Shown here: piece by piece, positions 31,770 to 40,130 of the stretch
How positions within the stretch are numbered: position 1 is the first letter of the stretch
Layout of the letters: each line of letters opens with the position of its first letter
NCBI GenBank assembly: GCA_002687825.1
Contig: NZBI01000005.1
Coordinates: 1 to 57,255 of the forward strand
Source: Nanobdellota archaeon
GTDB lineage: Archaea > Nanobdellota > Nanobdellia > SCGC-AAA011-G17 > ARS1403
Direction of reading: 5' to 3'
Length of the DNA: 57,255 bases
The notes under the pieces: model-generated
Databases searched by the model: none
The model's input: the letters and a program-made list of their open reading frames with translations, nothing else
Told to the model about the DNA's origin: nothing
Translations under genes and position numbers: made by a program

Positions 31770-32351
31770 ATGAAAAAGCTAACCTTTAGTTTTATAATTC
31801 TAATATTTTTAGTTTTCTTAGTTGGTTGTGTAGAAAAAGGAAATCCACCAAGATCAATTTTAACACCTGATGAAAACTCTCTTCCCAACCCAGTATTTGA
31901 TGAAGACGTACAACCAAAAGAAACAACATCATGGCAAAACACTCCATTAAAGGATGTTAGTTCTGGAAAATCTTTCAAAATCTCTGATTTCAGAGGAAAA
32001 AATATTTTACTAGAAAGTTTCGCAGTTTGGTGTCCAGTATGTACAAAACAACAAAAAGAAATTCAAAAACTACACAACGACCCTAATTTAGCTATAATAG
32101 AATTAGATACAGACCCAAACGAAGATGAAACAAAAGTCCTAGAACATATAAATAGAAATAATTTCAAAGGTTTATATGCAGTAGCTCCAAAAAGTCTATC
32201 AGATGCCTTAGTAGATGAATTTGGCTTAGGAGTTATCAGTGCCCCTTCAGCACCAGTAGTTTTAATCTGCGAAGATGGCTCATCTAGATTCTTAAAAAGA
32301 GGAGTAAAAAAAGCAGATAAATTAAGAGAAGAAATAGCAGCAGGATGCTAA
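31770..32351 (+). CDS. TlpA/redoxin-like lipoprotein
   Basis: 193 residues: signal with lipobox VGC (about residue 20), then a thioredoxin fold starting SFKISDFRGKNILLESF, active site AVWCPVCTKQQKEI (C-P-V-C), and a late segment LGVISAPSAPVVLICEDGSS where a cis-Pro would be expected. It probably reduces surface disulfides. The CcdA gene follows 1 base later, giving a redoxin-transporter pair separate from the DipZ-like set at 24 kb. TATA (ATATTTAAAC) about 28 bases upstream. Confidence 0.88.
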   Translation: MKKLTFSFIILIFLVFLVGCVEKGNPPRSILTPDENSLPNPVFDEDVQPKETTSWQNTPLKDVSSGKSFKISDFRGKNILLESFAVWCPVCTKQQKEIQKLHNDPNLAIIELDTDPNEDETKVLEHINRNNFKGLYAVAPKSLSDALVDEFGLGVISAPSAPVVLICEDGSSRFLKRGVKKADKLREEIAAGC

Positions 32352-32352
32352 A

Positions 32353-33051
32353 ATGGTTAGCTTTATTTCAGACGTTGGTACTTCATTTATTTTAGGTTTA
32401 CTTACTCCCTTAACAGCAGTCTGTGTCTTACCTTTATATCCTGCTTTCTTATCTTACTTAGCAAATAAAGTTTCACCACAGAAAATTCCAAACCAACCGC
32501 CAACAGAACCTCAACCGTTATACAAATATGGATTAATGGTAGTCCTAGGCGTAGTAGTTTTCATGTTAATCCTAGGTTTAATCTTCACAACAGTCCTAAA
32601 AGCTTCTTTAACAAAAGTAATAGGAATAGTTTCTCCAATAGCTTTCGGAATTTTAATTTTAATAAGCTTATTATTAATTTTCAATATAGACTTTGCAAAA
32701 TATCTACCTAAAGCAAAAACCCCTCAATCTGAAAAACCAATGCGAGGAGCTTTTCTATACGGATTTTTCTTCGGAGCGATCGTAATACCATGCAACCCTT
32801 TATTCATAGCAGCTTTATTCACTTCAACTGTTACAACTCTCGACTTTGTCTCAAACATGGTTAAGTTCTTATCATTCGGAATTGGAATCGGTTTTCCACT
32901 ATTAGTCTTTTCAGCAATTTCAACTCAAGCAAGCAATTCTATTATAGGATTCTTATCTCAACACAAAAGAAAGATTAACTTCTTAGCAGGAATCGCAATG
33001 TTTATAATTTCCTGGTACTACTTAATTTTCGTATTTAGAATATTCAGCTAA
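32353..33051 (+). CDS. CcdA-family thiol-disulfide transporter, normal order
   Basis: 232 residues with about six membrane helices. Helix 1 holds LTPLTAVCVLPLYPAFLSYL (reactive Cys with Leu-Pro), helix 4 holds FFGAIVIPCNPLFIAALF (second Cys). A soluble Pro/Lys-rich loop separates helices 1 and 2. Unlike the gene at 23980 the helices are in the usual order, which makes a useful internal comparison. Works with the redoxin lipoprotein encoded immediately upstream. Confidence 0.87.
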   Translation: MVSFISDVGTSFILGLLTPLTAVCVLPLYPAFLSYLANKVSPQKIPNQPPTEPQPLYKYGLMVVLGVVVFMLILGLIFTTVLKASLTKVIGIVSPIAFGILILISLLLIFNIDFAKYLPKAKTPQSEKPMRGAFLYGFFFGAIVIPCNPLFIAALFTSTVTTLDFVSNMVKFLSFGIGIGFPLLVFSAISTQASNSIIGFLSQHKRKINFLAGIAMFIISWYYLIFVFRIFS

Positions 33052-33052
33052 A

Positions 33053-33262
33053 ATGTTTAAGCGAAGATTCGAAAAACCGGGAAAAGCATTAGTAGAAAGG
33101 GTCGAAGGAGAATTAACAACAACTCAAGACATTTACACTTCATCTTCACCAGAACCTCTAAGATGTCAGTTGCTTATAGAGGGCGGCCGAATAATAACTA
33201 AATCAGAGAAAAAGGCAATAAGAAACTATCAAATAGAGGGAGCTGTCTACGTTTTAAAATGA
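33053..33262 (+). CDS. Hypothetical protein, 69 residues
   Basis: Basic, beta-rich (KALVERVEGELTTTQDIY, LIEGGRIITKSEKKAI). Starts 1 base after ccdA ends and overlaps rpiB by 4 bases (ATGA), so it bridges the redox genes and the pentose phosphate block. No family recognised. Confidence 0.5.
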   Translation: MFKRRFEKPGKALVERVEGELTTTQDIYTSSSPEPLRCQLLIEGGRIITKSEKKAIRNYQIEGAVYVLK

Positions 33263-33693
33263 AACTAATAATATCTTCAGATCACGCAGGTTTTAAACTA
33301 AAAGAAATCTTAAAGAAATTCTTAAAAAACAACAATTTAGATTACGAAGACCTAGGTCCTAATAAATTTAAAAAAGATGATGACTATCCTGATTATATTA
33401 TCCCAGCAGCTAAAAAAGTAGTAAGAAACAAAACTAAAGGAATTATAATAGGTCATTCCGGACAAGGAGAAGCAATAGCAGCAAATAGAGTTAAAGGAAT
33501 TCGAGCAACAGTATTCTACGGAGGAAAAAAAGAAATCCTAACTTTATCTAGAAAACATAATGATTCTAACATTTTATCCTTAGGAGCTCATTTCTTATCT
33601 CCATCAAAAGCAAAAGAAGCAGTAAAAATTTGGCTAAAAACTCCATTCTCAAAAGCAACAAGACACAAAAGAAGAATAAAAAAACTAAAATGA
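33259..33693 (+). CDS. rpiB: Ribose-5-phosphate isomerase B
   Basis: Interconverts ribulose-5-phosphate and ribose-5-phosphate. 144 residues of the RpiB/LacA fold: start IISSDHAGFKLKEIL (phosphate-binding Asp-His), DDYPDYIIPAAKKV, GIIIGHSGQGEAIAANRVKG (the usual catalytic Cys is replaced by Ser; some RpiB homologues have Thr or Ser here) and RKHNDSNILSLGAHFL. The C-terminus is Lys/Arg-rich. It overlaps rpe by 4 bases (ATGA). Confidence 0.92.
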   Translation: MKLIISSDHAGFKLKEILKKFLKNNNLDYEDLGPNKFKKDDDYPDYIIPAAKKVVRNKTKGIIIGHSGQGEAIAANRVKGIRATVFYGGKKEILTLSRKHNDSNILSLGAHFLSPSKAKEAVKIWLKTPFSKATRHKRRIKKLK

Positions 33694-34265
33694 TAATCCC
33701 TTCAATTATAGCTAAAAATCAAAAAGAATTTAACAAAAGATTTGAAAAAGTAAAATCATTCTCTACATTCCACTTAGACATTATGGATGGTAAATTCGTA
33801 AAAAATAAATCTTTAAATTTCAACTTTAAACTACCAAAAAATAAAAAATTTGAAGCTCATTTAATGGTTAAAAATCCAAAAACATGGATCAAAAAACACG
33901 GTAAAAAAGTCAATTCAATAATAGTCCATTACGAATCTAATAACATAGAAAAACTTCTTAATAAAAAAACTTCATTAGCAATTAATCCGAAAACAAGTAT
34001 AGAAGAAATAACACCTTTACTAAAAAAAACTAATAAAATTCTAGTAATGACAGTAACTCCTGGAAAGTATGGTTCTAAATTTCTCTCATCTACACTAAAA
34101 AAAATAAAGGAATTAAAAAAACTAAAAAAAACAATAGAAGTAGATGGTTCAATTAATCCTAGTACAATTAAAAGAGTTAAAAACTCCGGAGCCACAAAAT
34201 TCGTTATAGGTTCTTATCTACAAGAAAGTAAAGATGTTAAAATAGCAATTAAAAAACTAAAATAG
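33690..34265 (+). CDS. rpe: Ribulose-phosphate 3-epimerase
   Basis: Interconverts ribulose- and xylulose-5-phosphate in a TIM barrel. 191 residues, shorter than usual (about 220): IIPSIIAKNQKEF, metal and catalytic HLDIMDGKFVKN, EAHLMVKNPKTWI, ILVMTVTPGKYGSKF, and IEVDGSINPSTIKRVKNSGA. All key His/Asp positions are present. Start at the ATG overlapping the rpiB stop, since IIPSI is the family N-terminus. Confidence 0.93.
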   Translation: MIIPSIIAKNQKEFNKRFEKVKSFSTFHLDIMDGKFVKNKSLNFNFKLPKNKKFEAHLMVKNPKTWIKKHGKKVNSIIVHYESNNIEKLLNKKTSLAINPKTSIEEITPLLKKTNKILVMTVTPGKYGSKFLSSTLKKIKELKKLKKTIEVDGSINPSTIKRVKNSGATKFVIGSYLQESKDVKIAIKKLK

Positions 34266-34300
34266 GAACATTTAAGTACTATAGCGCTCTATAATTTACT

Positions 34301-34519
34301 ATGGTAACTACAATTCAGATAAGTAACGATTTACAAGAAGCACTTTCAAAGAGAAAGCTATTTGATAGAGAAACTTACGAAGAAGTAATCTGGGATTTAA
34401 TCGAAGACACTTCAGAATTAAGTAAAGAAACAAAGAAGGATATAGAAGAGGCTGAAAAAGACATTAAAGAAGGTAAAGTGCATACACTTGAAGAAGTTAA
34501 AAAAGAGCTAGGATTCTAA
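34301..34519 (+). CDS. Antitoxin of a RelB/VapB-like type
   Basis: 72 residues: a ribbon-helix-helix-like start (TTIQISNDLQEALSKRKLF) and an acidic helical tail that would wrap the toxin. It ends directly at the toxin start codon. The pair sits between rpe and transketolase, interrupting an otherwise tightly packed metabolic block. Confidence 0.8.
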   Translation: MVTTIQISNDLQEALSKRKLFDRETYEEVIWDLIEDTSELSKETKKDIEEAEKDIKEGKVHTLEEVKKELGF

Positions 34520-34768
34520 ATGTATGAAATAATTCTTTCTGATAAAGCAAAGAAGCAACTAAAAAAATTACAAAAATCAGTAGGAAAGAGAATAACTAAC
34601 TCATTAGAAAGATTAAGGATAAGACCACATTCCCACATTAAAAAATTAGTTAATAGCCCCTATTTCTCTTTCAGGGTTGGGGATCATAGAATTATCTTAA
34701 GAGTTAATAAAGGAAAACTGATTATCGTTGTCATCAACATCGGTCCTAGAGAAAAAGTTTATAATTAA
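34520..34768 (+). CDS. RelE/ParE-superfamily toxin
   Basis: 82 residues with the RelE fold: YEIILSDKAKKQLKKLQ, then KLVNSPYFSFRVGDHRIILR and VVINIGPREKVYN. Basic residues Arg and His typical of ribosome-dependent mRNA cleavage are present (RVGDHR, GPREKVY). Immediately follows its antitoxin gene, no gap. Confidence 0.85.
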   Translation: MYEIILSDKAKKQLKKLQKSVGKRITNSLERLRIRPHSHIKKLVNSPYFSFRVGDHRIILRVNKGKLIIVVINIGPREKVYN

Positions 34769-34814
34769 ACCAATAATTTATATATTATTTCTTCTATTTT
34801 ACAGATTATAAAAG

Positions 34815-36575
34815 ATGGTGAAAATTAAAGAACTGCAGATTATGGCAGATAGACTTAGAGTAGATTCTATTATAGCAACAACTGCAGCAGGTTCTGGCCA
34901 CCCAACTTCTTGTATGTCATGCGCAGAAATAATGTCTACTTTATTTTTCAACACAATAACAAAAGATGATGACTTCATTTTATCTAAAGGACACGCAGTT
35001 CCAATTCTTTGGTCAGTTTACGCTGAAGCAGGAATTATCTCTCAAGCTAAACTAAAAACATTAAGAAAAATATCATCAAATTTAGAAGGACACCCAACTC
35101 CAAACATGCCTTACATCCAAGTTGCAACAGGATCTCTAGGTCAAGGATTATCAGCTGGCTTAGGAATGGCTTTAGCTAAAACCAAAGGAAAGACATTTGT
35201 TTTACTAGGAGACTCAGAATCAACAGAAGGTTCAGTTTGGGAAGCAGCAAATACAGCAGCTTACTACAAAACTAAAAATTTAATCGCAATTATTGACGTT
35301 AATAGATTAGGCCAATCACAAGAAACAATGCACGGTCATAAAATAAGAGTTTACAAAAAAAAATTCAAAGCTTTTGGATGGAAAGCAGTCTCAATTAATG
35401 GCCACTCAATAAAACAAATTCTTTGGGCTTTAAAATTAGCAAGAAAATCAAAAAAACCTTTTGCCATAATAGCTAAAACTTACAAAGGAAAAGGTGTTTC
35501 TTTTTTAGAAAACAAAGAAGGTTGGCATGGTAAAGCATTATCCAAAGATGAAGCAAAACTAGCCATTGAAGAAATAAATCCTCAAAAAATTAAACTGAAA
35601 TCTCAAATAAAAAAACCTAAAGTAAACTACAAACGTTCTAATTTTAAACTAAACAATTACGAATTAAAAGAAGAGGTAGCAACAAGAGATGCGTTCGGAA
35701 AAGCTCTAGTAAATGCAGGAAAAACTAATAATAAAATAATAACAATAGACGGAGAAGTAAGAAACTCAACAAAAACAGAAGAATTCTTCAAAAAATTCCC
35801 AAAAAGAAGTTTTGAATCTTTCATAGCAGAACAAAATATGGTAGGTATGGCTTTAGGATTCTCAACCCAAGGATTTACACCAGTAGTTGCAACTTTTGGA
35901 ACTTTCTTCACAAGAGCATTTGACTTCATTAGAATGGCTAATTATTCAAAAGCTAATATAAAATTCGTAGGATCTCATGTTGGCGTTCATATCGGAGAAG
36001 ATGGTCCATCTCAAATGGGTTTAGAAGACATCTCAATGTTTTTATCTGTCCCTAATTCAACAATCTTATATCCTTCTGACGCTCCATCCACAGAATATTT
36101 AACAAAAGAAATGTTAAATCTTAAAGGAATTTCATACTTAAGAACTACACGAGGAACAACTCCAGTTATCTATTCAGAAAAAGAAAAATTCCCAGTTGGA
36201 AAATTCAAAGTAGTAAAAAAATCTAAATCTGATAAAGTTCTAATCATAGCAGCAGGAATTACTTTACATGAATCTCTAAAAGCTTATGAAATCTTACAAA
36301 AAAAGAAAATAAACGTCAGAATCATAGACTTGTACTCAATAAGACCTTTAGATTCTAAAAATTTAATTAAAAACGCAAAAGAATGTAAAAATAAAGTCAT
36401 AGTAGTAGAAGATCATTATCCATATGGAATCTCAGCAGTTATAACAGAAATTTTAGGAAAGGTTACAAGTTTAAACATAAAAGAAACTCCAAGATCAGGA
36501 GATCCAGATAAGCTTCTTAAAAAATACCAAATAGATTCATCAACAATAATCAAAACAGTTGAAAAGTTAAAATGA
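34815..36575 (+). CDS. tkt: Transketolase (single chain)
   Basis: Thiamine diphosphate enzyme moving two-carbon units in the non-oxidative pentose phosphate pathway. 586 residues: N-terminal ATTAAGSGHPTSCMSCAEIM, SKGHAVPILWSVYAEAG, TGSLGQGLSAGLGMALA, GDSESTEGSVWEAANTAAYY (ThDP motif), central EVATRDAFGKALV and FIAEQNMVGMALGFSTQGF (catalytic Glu), C-terminal IIAAGITLHESLKAYEIL. Many archaea encode it as two genes; here it is one. The ATG at 34815 and the overlap with the next gene (4 bases) place it inside the operon. Confidence 0.95.
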   Translation: MVKIKELQIMADRLRVDSIIATTAAGSGHPTSCMSCAEIMSTLFFNTITKDDDFILSKGHAVPILWSVYAEAGIISQAKLKTLRKISSNLEGHPTPNMPYIQVATGSLGQGLSAGLGMALAKTKGKTFVLLGDSESTEGSVWEAANTAAYYKTKNLIAIIDVNRLGQSQETMHGHKIRVYKKKFKAFGWKAVSINGHSIKQILWALKLARKSKKPFAIIAKTYKGKGVSFLENKEGWHGKALSKDEAKLAIEEINPQKIKLKSQIKKPKVNYKRSNFKLNNYELKEEVATRDAFGKALVNAGKTNNKIITIDGEVRNSTKTEEFFKKFPKRSFESFIAEQNMVGMALGFSTQGFTPVVATFGTFFTRAFDFIRMANYSKANIKFVGSHVGVHIGEDGPSQMGLEDISMFLSVPNSTILYPSDAPSTEYLTKEMLNLKGISYLRTTRGTTPVIYSEKEKFPVGKFKVVKKSKSDKVLIIAAGITLHESLKAYEILQKKKINVRIIDLYSIRPLDSKNLIKNAKECKNKVIVVEDHYPYGISAVITEILGKVTSLNIKETPRSGDPDKLLKKYQIDSSTIIKTVEKLK

Positions 36576-37198
36576 ATACATTAGTTTGTTTAGACAGAGA
36601 TGGCACTTTAATCTGTGAAGATAAATATCATTTAGGTAGTCAAAAGGACTGGAAGAAAAAAGTAAAAATAATTCCTCATGTAATAAAGGGTATCAAAGAA
36701 TTAAACAAAATAAAAAACTTAAAAATCTACATGATCACAAACCAACCAGGAGTAGCAGTAAAAGAATTCAAATTATTAACAAACAAAAAAGCGGATGAAG
36801 TTTGTAGATACGTGGTAAACAAATTTAAACAAAAAGGAGCTAAAATTCATGGTTATTATTTTTGTCCACATGCTTCTAAAGAATTCGCTAAATCCCATCC
36901 ACAATACCCTTTTGACAAATCTAAACTAGATCAATGCAATTGCATGAAACCAAAATCTGGAATGATTCAAAAAGCATTAAAACATTCTAAATTAAAAAAT
37001 CCTAACATTTACGTAGCTGGAGACCGATGTACAGATGTAGAAGCTGCATTAAAAATGAAAGGCTCAGGCGTTTTAATCCCATTCAAAACAGAACCAGGTC
37101 AAAGAGCAAAAACAAAAAAACTCAAAGGAAAAGCTTTCATTAAAAAAAACTTCTCAGAATTCGTAAAGCTGATTAAAAATGATCAAAAAAATAATTAA
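36572..37198 (+). CDS. HAD-family phosphatase (GmhB / histidinol-phosphatase-like)
   Basis: 208 residues, HAD IIIA type. Motif 1 VCLDRDGTLI (nucleophile Asp and acid/base Asp), motif 2 MITNQPGVAV, motif 3 KPKSGMIQKALK, motif 4 YVAGDRCTDVEAA. The inserted loop has C-P-H and C-N-C, the zinc site of D,D-heptose-1,7-bisphosphate phosphatase. The true substrate is probably a sugar phosphate, given the operon. Overlaps tkt by 4 bases and pgl by 20. Confidence 0.85.
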   Translation: MNTLVCLDRDGTLICEDKYHLGSQKDWKKKVKIIPHVIKGIKELNKIKNLKIYMITNQPGVAVKEFKLLTNKKADEVCRYVVNKFKQKGAKIHGYYFCPHASKEFAKSHPQYPFDKSKLDQCNCMKPKSGMIQKALKHSKLKNPNIYVAGDRCTDVEAALKMKGSGVLIPFKTEPGQRAKTKKLKGKAFIKKNFSEFVKLIKNDQKNN

Positions 37199-37832
37199 AA
37201 AAAACAAGGAAGAAGCAGCTAAAACTGTAGTTTATATTTTAAAGAGATTCATAAAAAAACTATTAAAAAGGCAACAAAAAGTAATAATCGCAATTCCTGG
37301 TGGAACCTCCGTTAAAATAATATTCAAATTACTAAAACAAGAAAAATTACCTTGGAAACAATTACATTTTTTCATGGTTGACGAACGCTTAGTACCTATA
37401 ACTCATAAAGATTCTAACTTCAAACTAGCTAAACCCTATCTCTCAAAAGCTAACTTGCATCCTTTCAACCACAAAAAGCCAATTAAAGATTACAAAAAAG
37501 AGTTACATGATTTAGGAGGAAACTTTGATATTGTTTTACTAAGCGCAGGAGAAGATGGCCATATAGCTTCCTTATACCCTCACCATCCAACAATTAGAGA
37601 TGGAAACGAATTCTTTATTTTAACAGACTCTTCCCCAAAACCACCAAAAAATAGAATGTCAGCTTCTAAAAATTTAATCACAAGAACTAAAATATCAATT
37701 TTATTATTTTTAGGAGAATCCAAAAGAGATGCTCTAAACAACTTCAACAATAATAAACTAAATATAAAAGATTGTCCAGCAAAAATTATAAAACAAATAA
37801 GAAACTCATATTTAATTACAGATTTAAAATGA
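37179..37832 (+). CDS. pgl: 6-phosphogluconolactonase
   Basis: Hydrolyses 6-phosphogluconolactone, step two of the oxidative pentose phosphate pathway. 217 residues, DevB/SOL type: VIIAIPGGTSVKIIFKLL, HFFMVDERLVPITHKDSNF, LLSAGEDGHIASLYPHHP (catalytic His) and NLITRTKISILLFLGESK. It lies four genes ahead of zwf (LOG, tal and SIS genes between) and overlaps the LOG gene by 4 bases. Confidence 0.93.
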   Translation: MIKKIIKKNKEEAAKTVVYILKRFIKKLLKRQQKVIIAIPGGTSVKIIFKLLKQEKLPWKQLHFFMVDERLVPITHKDSNFKLAKPYLSKANLHPFNHKKPIKDYKKELHDLGGNFDIVLLSAGEDGHIASLYPHHPTIRDGNEFFILTDSSPKPPKNRMSASKNLITRTKISILLFLGESKRDALNNFNNNKLNIKDCPAKIIKQIRNSYLITDLK

Positions 37833-38407
37833 AACTAAAAGACCATTTCCGTGTTGCAATTTTCGGTTCAGCTAGAATAAAGAAGGATGATAAAAACTAC
37901 AAAATGATCCACAACTTAGCTGAAAAAATAGGAGAACAAAATATGGATGTAGTTACAGGAGGCGGTCCAGGAATTATGGAAGCTGCAAGTTCTGGACACA
38001 AAAAAGGAAATGTAGACCACAAATCCCATTCTTTCGGTTTATTAATTAAATTACCAAGAGAACAAAGATCAAACCATTCCTTAGATATCAAAAAAGAATT
38101 CAAATATTTCTCAAAACGCTTAGATAGATTCATGGAACTATCAAACGTAGTTGTAGTAGCTCCAGGAGGAATAGGAACCCTATTAGAATTAGTTTACGCA
38201 TGGCAATTATTACAAGTTAAAAAAAAGAAAGGCATTCCAATTATTTTAATAGGCAACCAATGGAAATTATTAATCCAATGGATGAAACAAACCCAACTAA
38301 AAGCCAAATATATTAAGAAAGAAGATTTCGATCTAGTTTTCCCTGTAAAGAACATTCATGAAGCGATGGTAATTATTAATGATAAGTACGAATCCTATAA
38401 AAAATAA
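37829..38407 (+). CDS. LOG-family protein (TIGR00730-like, lysine decarboxylase-like fold)
   Basis: 192 residues with VTGGGPGIMEAASSGHKKG and VVVAPGGIGTLLELVYAWQL, the two nucleotide-binding motifs (G-G-G-x-G-x-M, P-G-G-x-G-T-x-x-E) of LOG phosphoribohydrolases. These split nucleoside monophosphates into base and ribose-5-phosphate, so membership of a pentose phosphate operon is sensible: the enzyme may feed ribose-5-phosphate into it. The substrate is inferred. Start ATG overlaps the pgl stop. Confidence 0.85.
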   Translation: MKLKDHFRVAIFGSARIKKDDKNYKMIHNLAEKIGEQNMDVVTGGGPGIMEAASSGHKKGNVDHKSHSFGLLIKLPREQRSNHSLDIKKEFKYFSKRLDRFMELSNVVVVAPGGIGTLLELVYAWQLLQVKKKKGIPIILIGNQWKLLIQWMKQTQLKAKYIKKEDFDLVFPVKNIHEAMVIINDKYESYKK

Positions 38408-38440
38408 CATTTAAATAGAATAAAACAACATATAGTTCTT

Positions 38441-38448
38441 AAAGGTGG
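38441..38448 (+). promoter_or_regulatory. Ribosome binding site deciding the transaldolase start
   Basis: AAAGGTGG, 6-base spacer TATATA, then ATT. The same octamer precedes ATC with a TATAGA spacer at the PfkB kinase gene. Confidence 0.75.
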
Positions 38449-38454
38449 TATATA

Positions 38455-39258
38455 ATTAAGATCTTCATAGATTCGGCTATTTTGGAAGAGATTAAACTAG
38501 TTTACTCCTATGGAATCTGCGATGGCGTCACAACAAATCCTAGTTTACTAAAAAAAGCTGCAGATAAACTAGAAGGAGAATCTTTAGAAAAATACATCAA
38601 AAAAATTCTAAAAACAGCTAAAGGAACTCCAGTCTCATTAGAAGTAACAGAAACAGATTACGAAGGAATGGTCAAACAAGGAAGAAGATTATTTAAAAAA
38701 TTTAACAGAGTAGCAAACAACGTCTACATTAAAATCCCAGTTAATCCATCTTTTAGTTCAAAAGTTTCAGCAGATGGAATTCAAGCAATAAGAACATTAT
38801 CAAAAAAAAGAATTCCAATCAACTGTACTTTAATTTTCACTCCAGAACAAGCTTTACTAGCAGCAAAAGCTGGAGCAAACATAGTCTCCCCATTCTGTGG
38901 AAGAATTGACGACTTCATAAGAAAAAATAATAAAATTAAATTCAAAAAAGAAGACTATTTCCCTATGGAAGGAATAGAAAAGAAAAAGAAAACTTTAGAA
39001 GATAATGGAATTGTTTCTGGAATTGATTTAGTTGAACAAATAGTTGAAATATTCAAACAACATAATATAAAATCAGAAGTTATAGCAGCCTCAATGAGAA
39101 ATCCAAGACAAGTTAGAGAAGCAGCATTAGTAGGTTCTCATATAGCAACTCTCCCATTTGATGTTATTAAACAATTATTAGATCACAAAAAAACTCAAGA
39201 AGGAATGAAAAATTTCACTAAAGATATTGTTCAAGAATATGTTAACCTAACAGAATGA
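38455..39258 (+). CDS. tal: Transaldolase (TalC/MipB type)
   Basis: Transfers dihydroxyacetone units in the pentose phosphate pathway. 267 residues, slightly longer than the 215-residue TalC class: KIFIDSAILEEIKLVYSYG, CDGVTTNPSLLKKA, VYIKIPV (Schiff-base Lys), INCTLIFTPEQALLAAKAGA, SPFCGRIDDF and SEVIAASMRNPRQVREA. KIFIDSA, with its catalytic Asp, lies upstream of the first possible standard start (TTG at 38482), so translation must begin at ATT 38455, 6 bases after AAAGGTGG. Overlaps the SIS gene by 4 bases. Confidence 0.92.
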   Translation: MKIFIDSAILEEIKLVYSYGICDGVTTNPSLLKKAADKLEGESLEKYIKKILKTAKGTPVSLEVTETDYEGMVKQGRRLFKKFNRVANNVYIKIPVNPSFSSKVSADGIQAIRTLSKKRIPINCTLIFTPEQALLAAKAGANIVSPFCGRIDDFIRKNNKIKFKKEDYFPMEGIEKKKKTLEDNGIVSGIDLVEQIVEIFKQHNIKSEVIAASMRNPRQVREAALVGSHIATLPFDVIKQLLDHKKTQEGMKNFTKDIVQEYVNLTE

Positions 39259-40130
39259 AATTAATAGACTTAGATGAATGTGTAATTAACGCTCTAAACC
39301 TATTTACAGAAGAAACTTTACCCAAATTAAATATAAAATTTAAAAGACCCTTAGTTGTTGGTTCAGGAAACGCAGCTGTTACAGGAAAAATGATTCTAGA
39401 AGACAAAAACGCTATATTCGCAGATGAAGGAAATTACAAACATAAACTAAAAAAAGTAAAAGTAGATGGAGCAATTCTAATCTCAGCTTCAGGAACAAAA
39501 CACGCTCCAATCATAGCTAAAGAACTTAAAAAAAGAAGAATTAAAACAATTTTACTAACAAACAACCAAAACGCTCCAGCATCTAAATTTGTAAAAGAAA
39601 CTTTAATCTTCCCAAAGAACTCAGAACCTTATACTTACAACACTTCAACCTATATGAGCATTCTATTAGCAAAAACAAAAGAATCTTCAAAGCATATCTT
39701 AAAACAAATAAAGAAAATAAAATATCCTAAAAACCTAAGAAAATATGATGCTTTCTATATGTTTGTACCAGAAAAATTTGATTTAGTTAGAGAAATGTTT
39801 ATGACAAAATTTGATGAATTATTCGGATCTAAAATCTCAGGTAGAGTTTTCACCGTAGAGCAAACAAAGCACGCAAAAACAGTAGTTCCATCTAAAAAAG
39901 AATTCTTTATCGGAATAGGTTGTGACGATAGATACAAATTATTTGGAAGACATAAAATGTGCATTCCTCTTTCAAGTAAAGCTAACTACGCAGAAGTTTT
40001 AGCCATAGGATATTACATCATAGGACAAATCCAAAAACAACATCCTCAATATTTCAAAAATAATATAGAAAATTACACTAAAGAAGCATCAAAATTATTC
40101 AAAACAAAAATAGAACCAATCGTAAAATGA
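39255..40130 (+). CDS. SIS-domain sugar-phosphate protein
   Basis: 291 residues with one clear SIS (sugar isomerase) fold: VVGSGNAAVTGKMIL, ILISASGTKHAPIIAKELKK, IKTILLTNNQNAPASKF, and a second half less conserved (EQTKHAKTVVPSKKEFFI). It resembles the phosphoglucose/phosphomannose isomerase group in layout but lacks its E-x-N-H-N-E active-site motif. It may be a regulator or isomerase of a pentose or hexose phosphate. Overlaps tal and zwf by 4 bases each. Confidence 0.7.
   Translation: MKLIDLDECVINALNLFTEETLPKLNIKFKRPLVVGSGNAAVTGKMILEDKNAIFADEGNYKHKLKKVKVDGAILISASGTKHAPIIAKELKKRRIKTILLTNNQNAPASKFVKETLIFPKNSEPYTYNTSTYMSILLAKTKESSKHILKQIKKIKYPKNLRKYDAFYMFVPEKFDLVREMFMTKFDELFGSKISGRVFTVEQTKHAKTVVPSKKEFFIGIGCDDRYKLFGRHKMCIPLSSKANYAEVLAIGYYIIGQIQKQHPQYFKNNIENYTKEASKLFKTKIEPIVK

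Noticed and set aside
32353-33051. Second permuted CcdA
   Set aside because: Checked for comparison: its C-V-L-P helix is N-terminal and the other Cys helix follows, so the order is normal.
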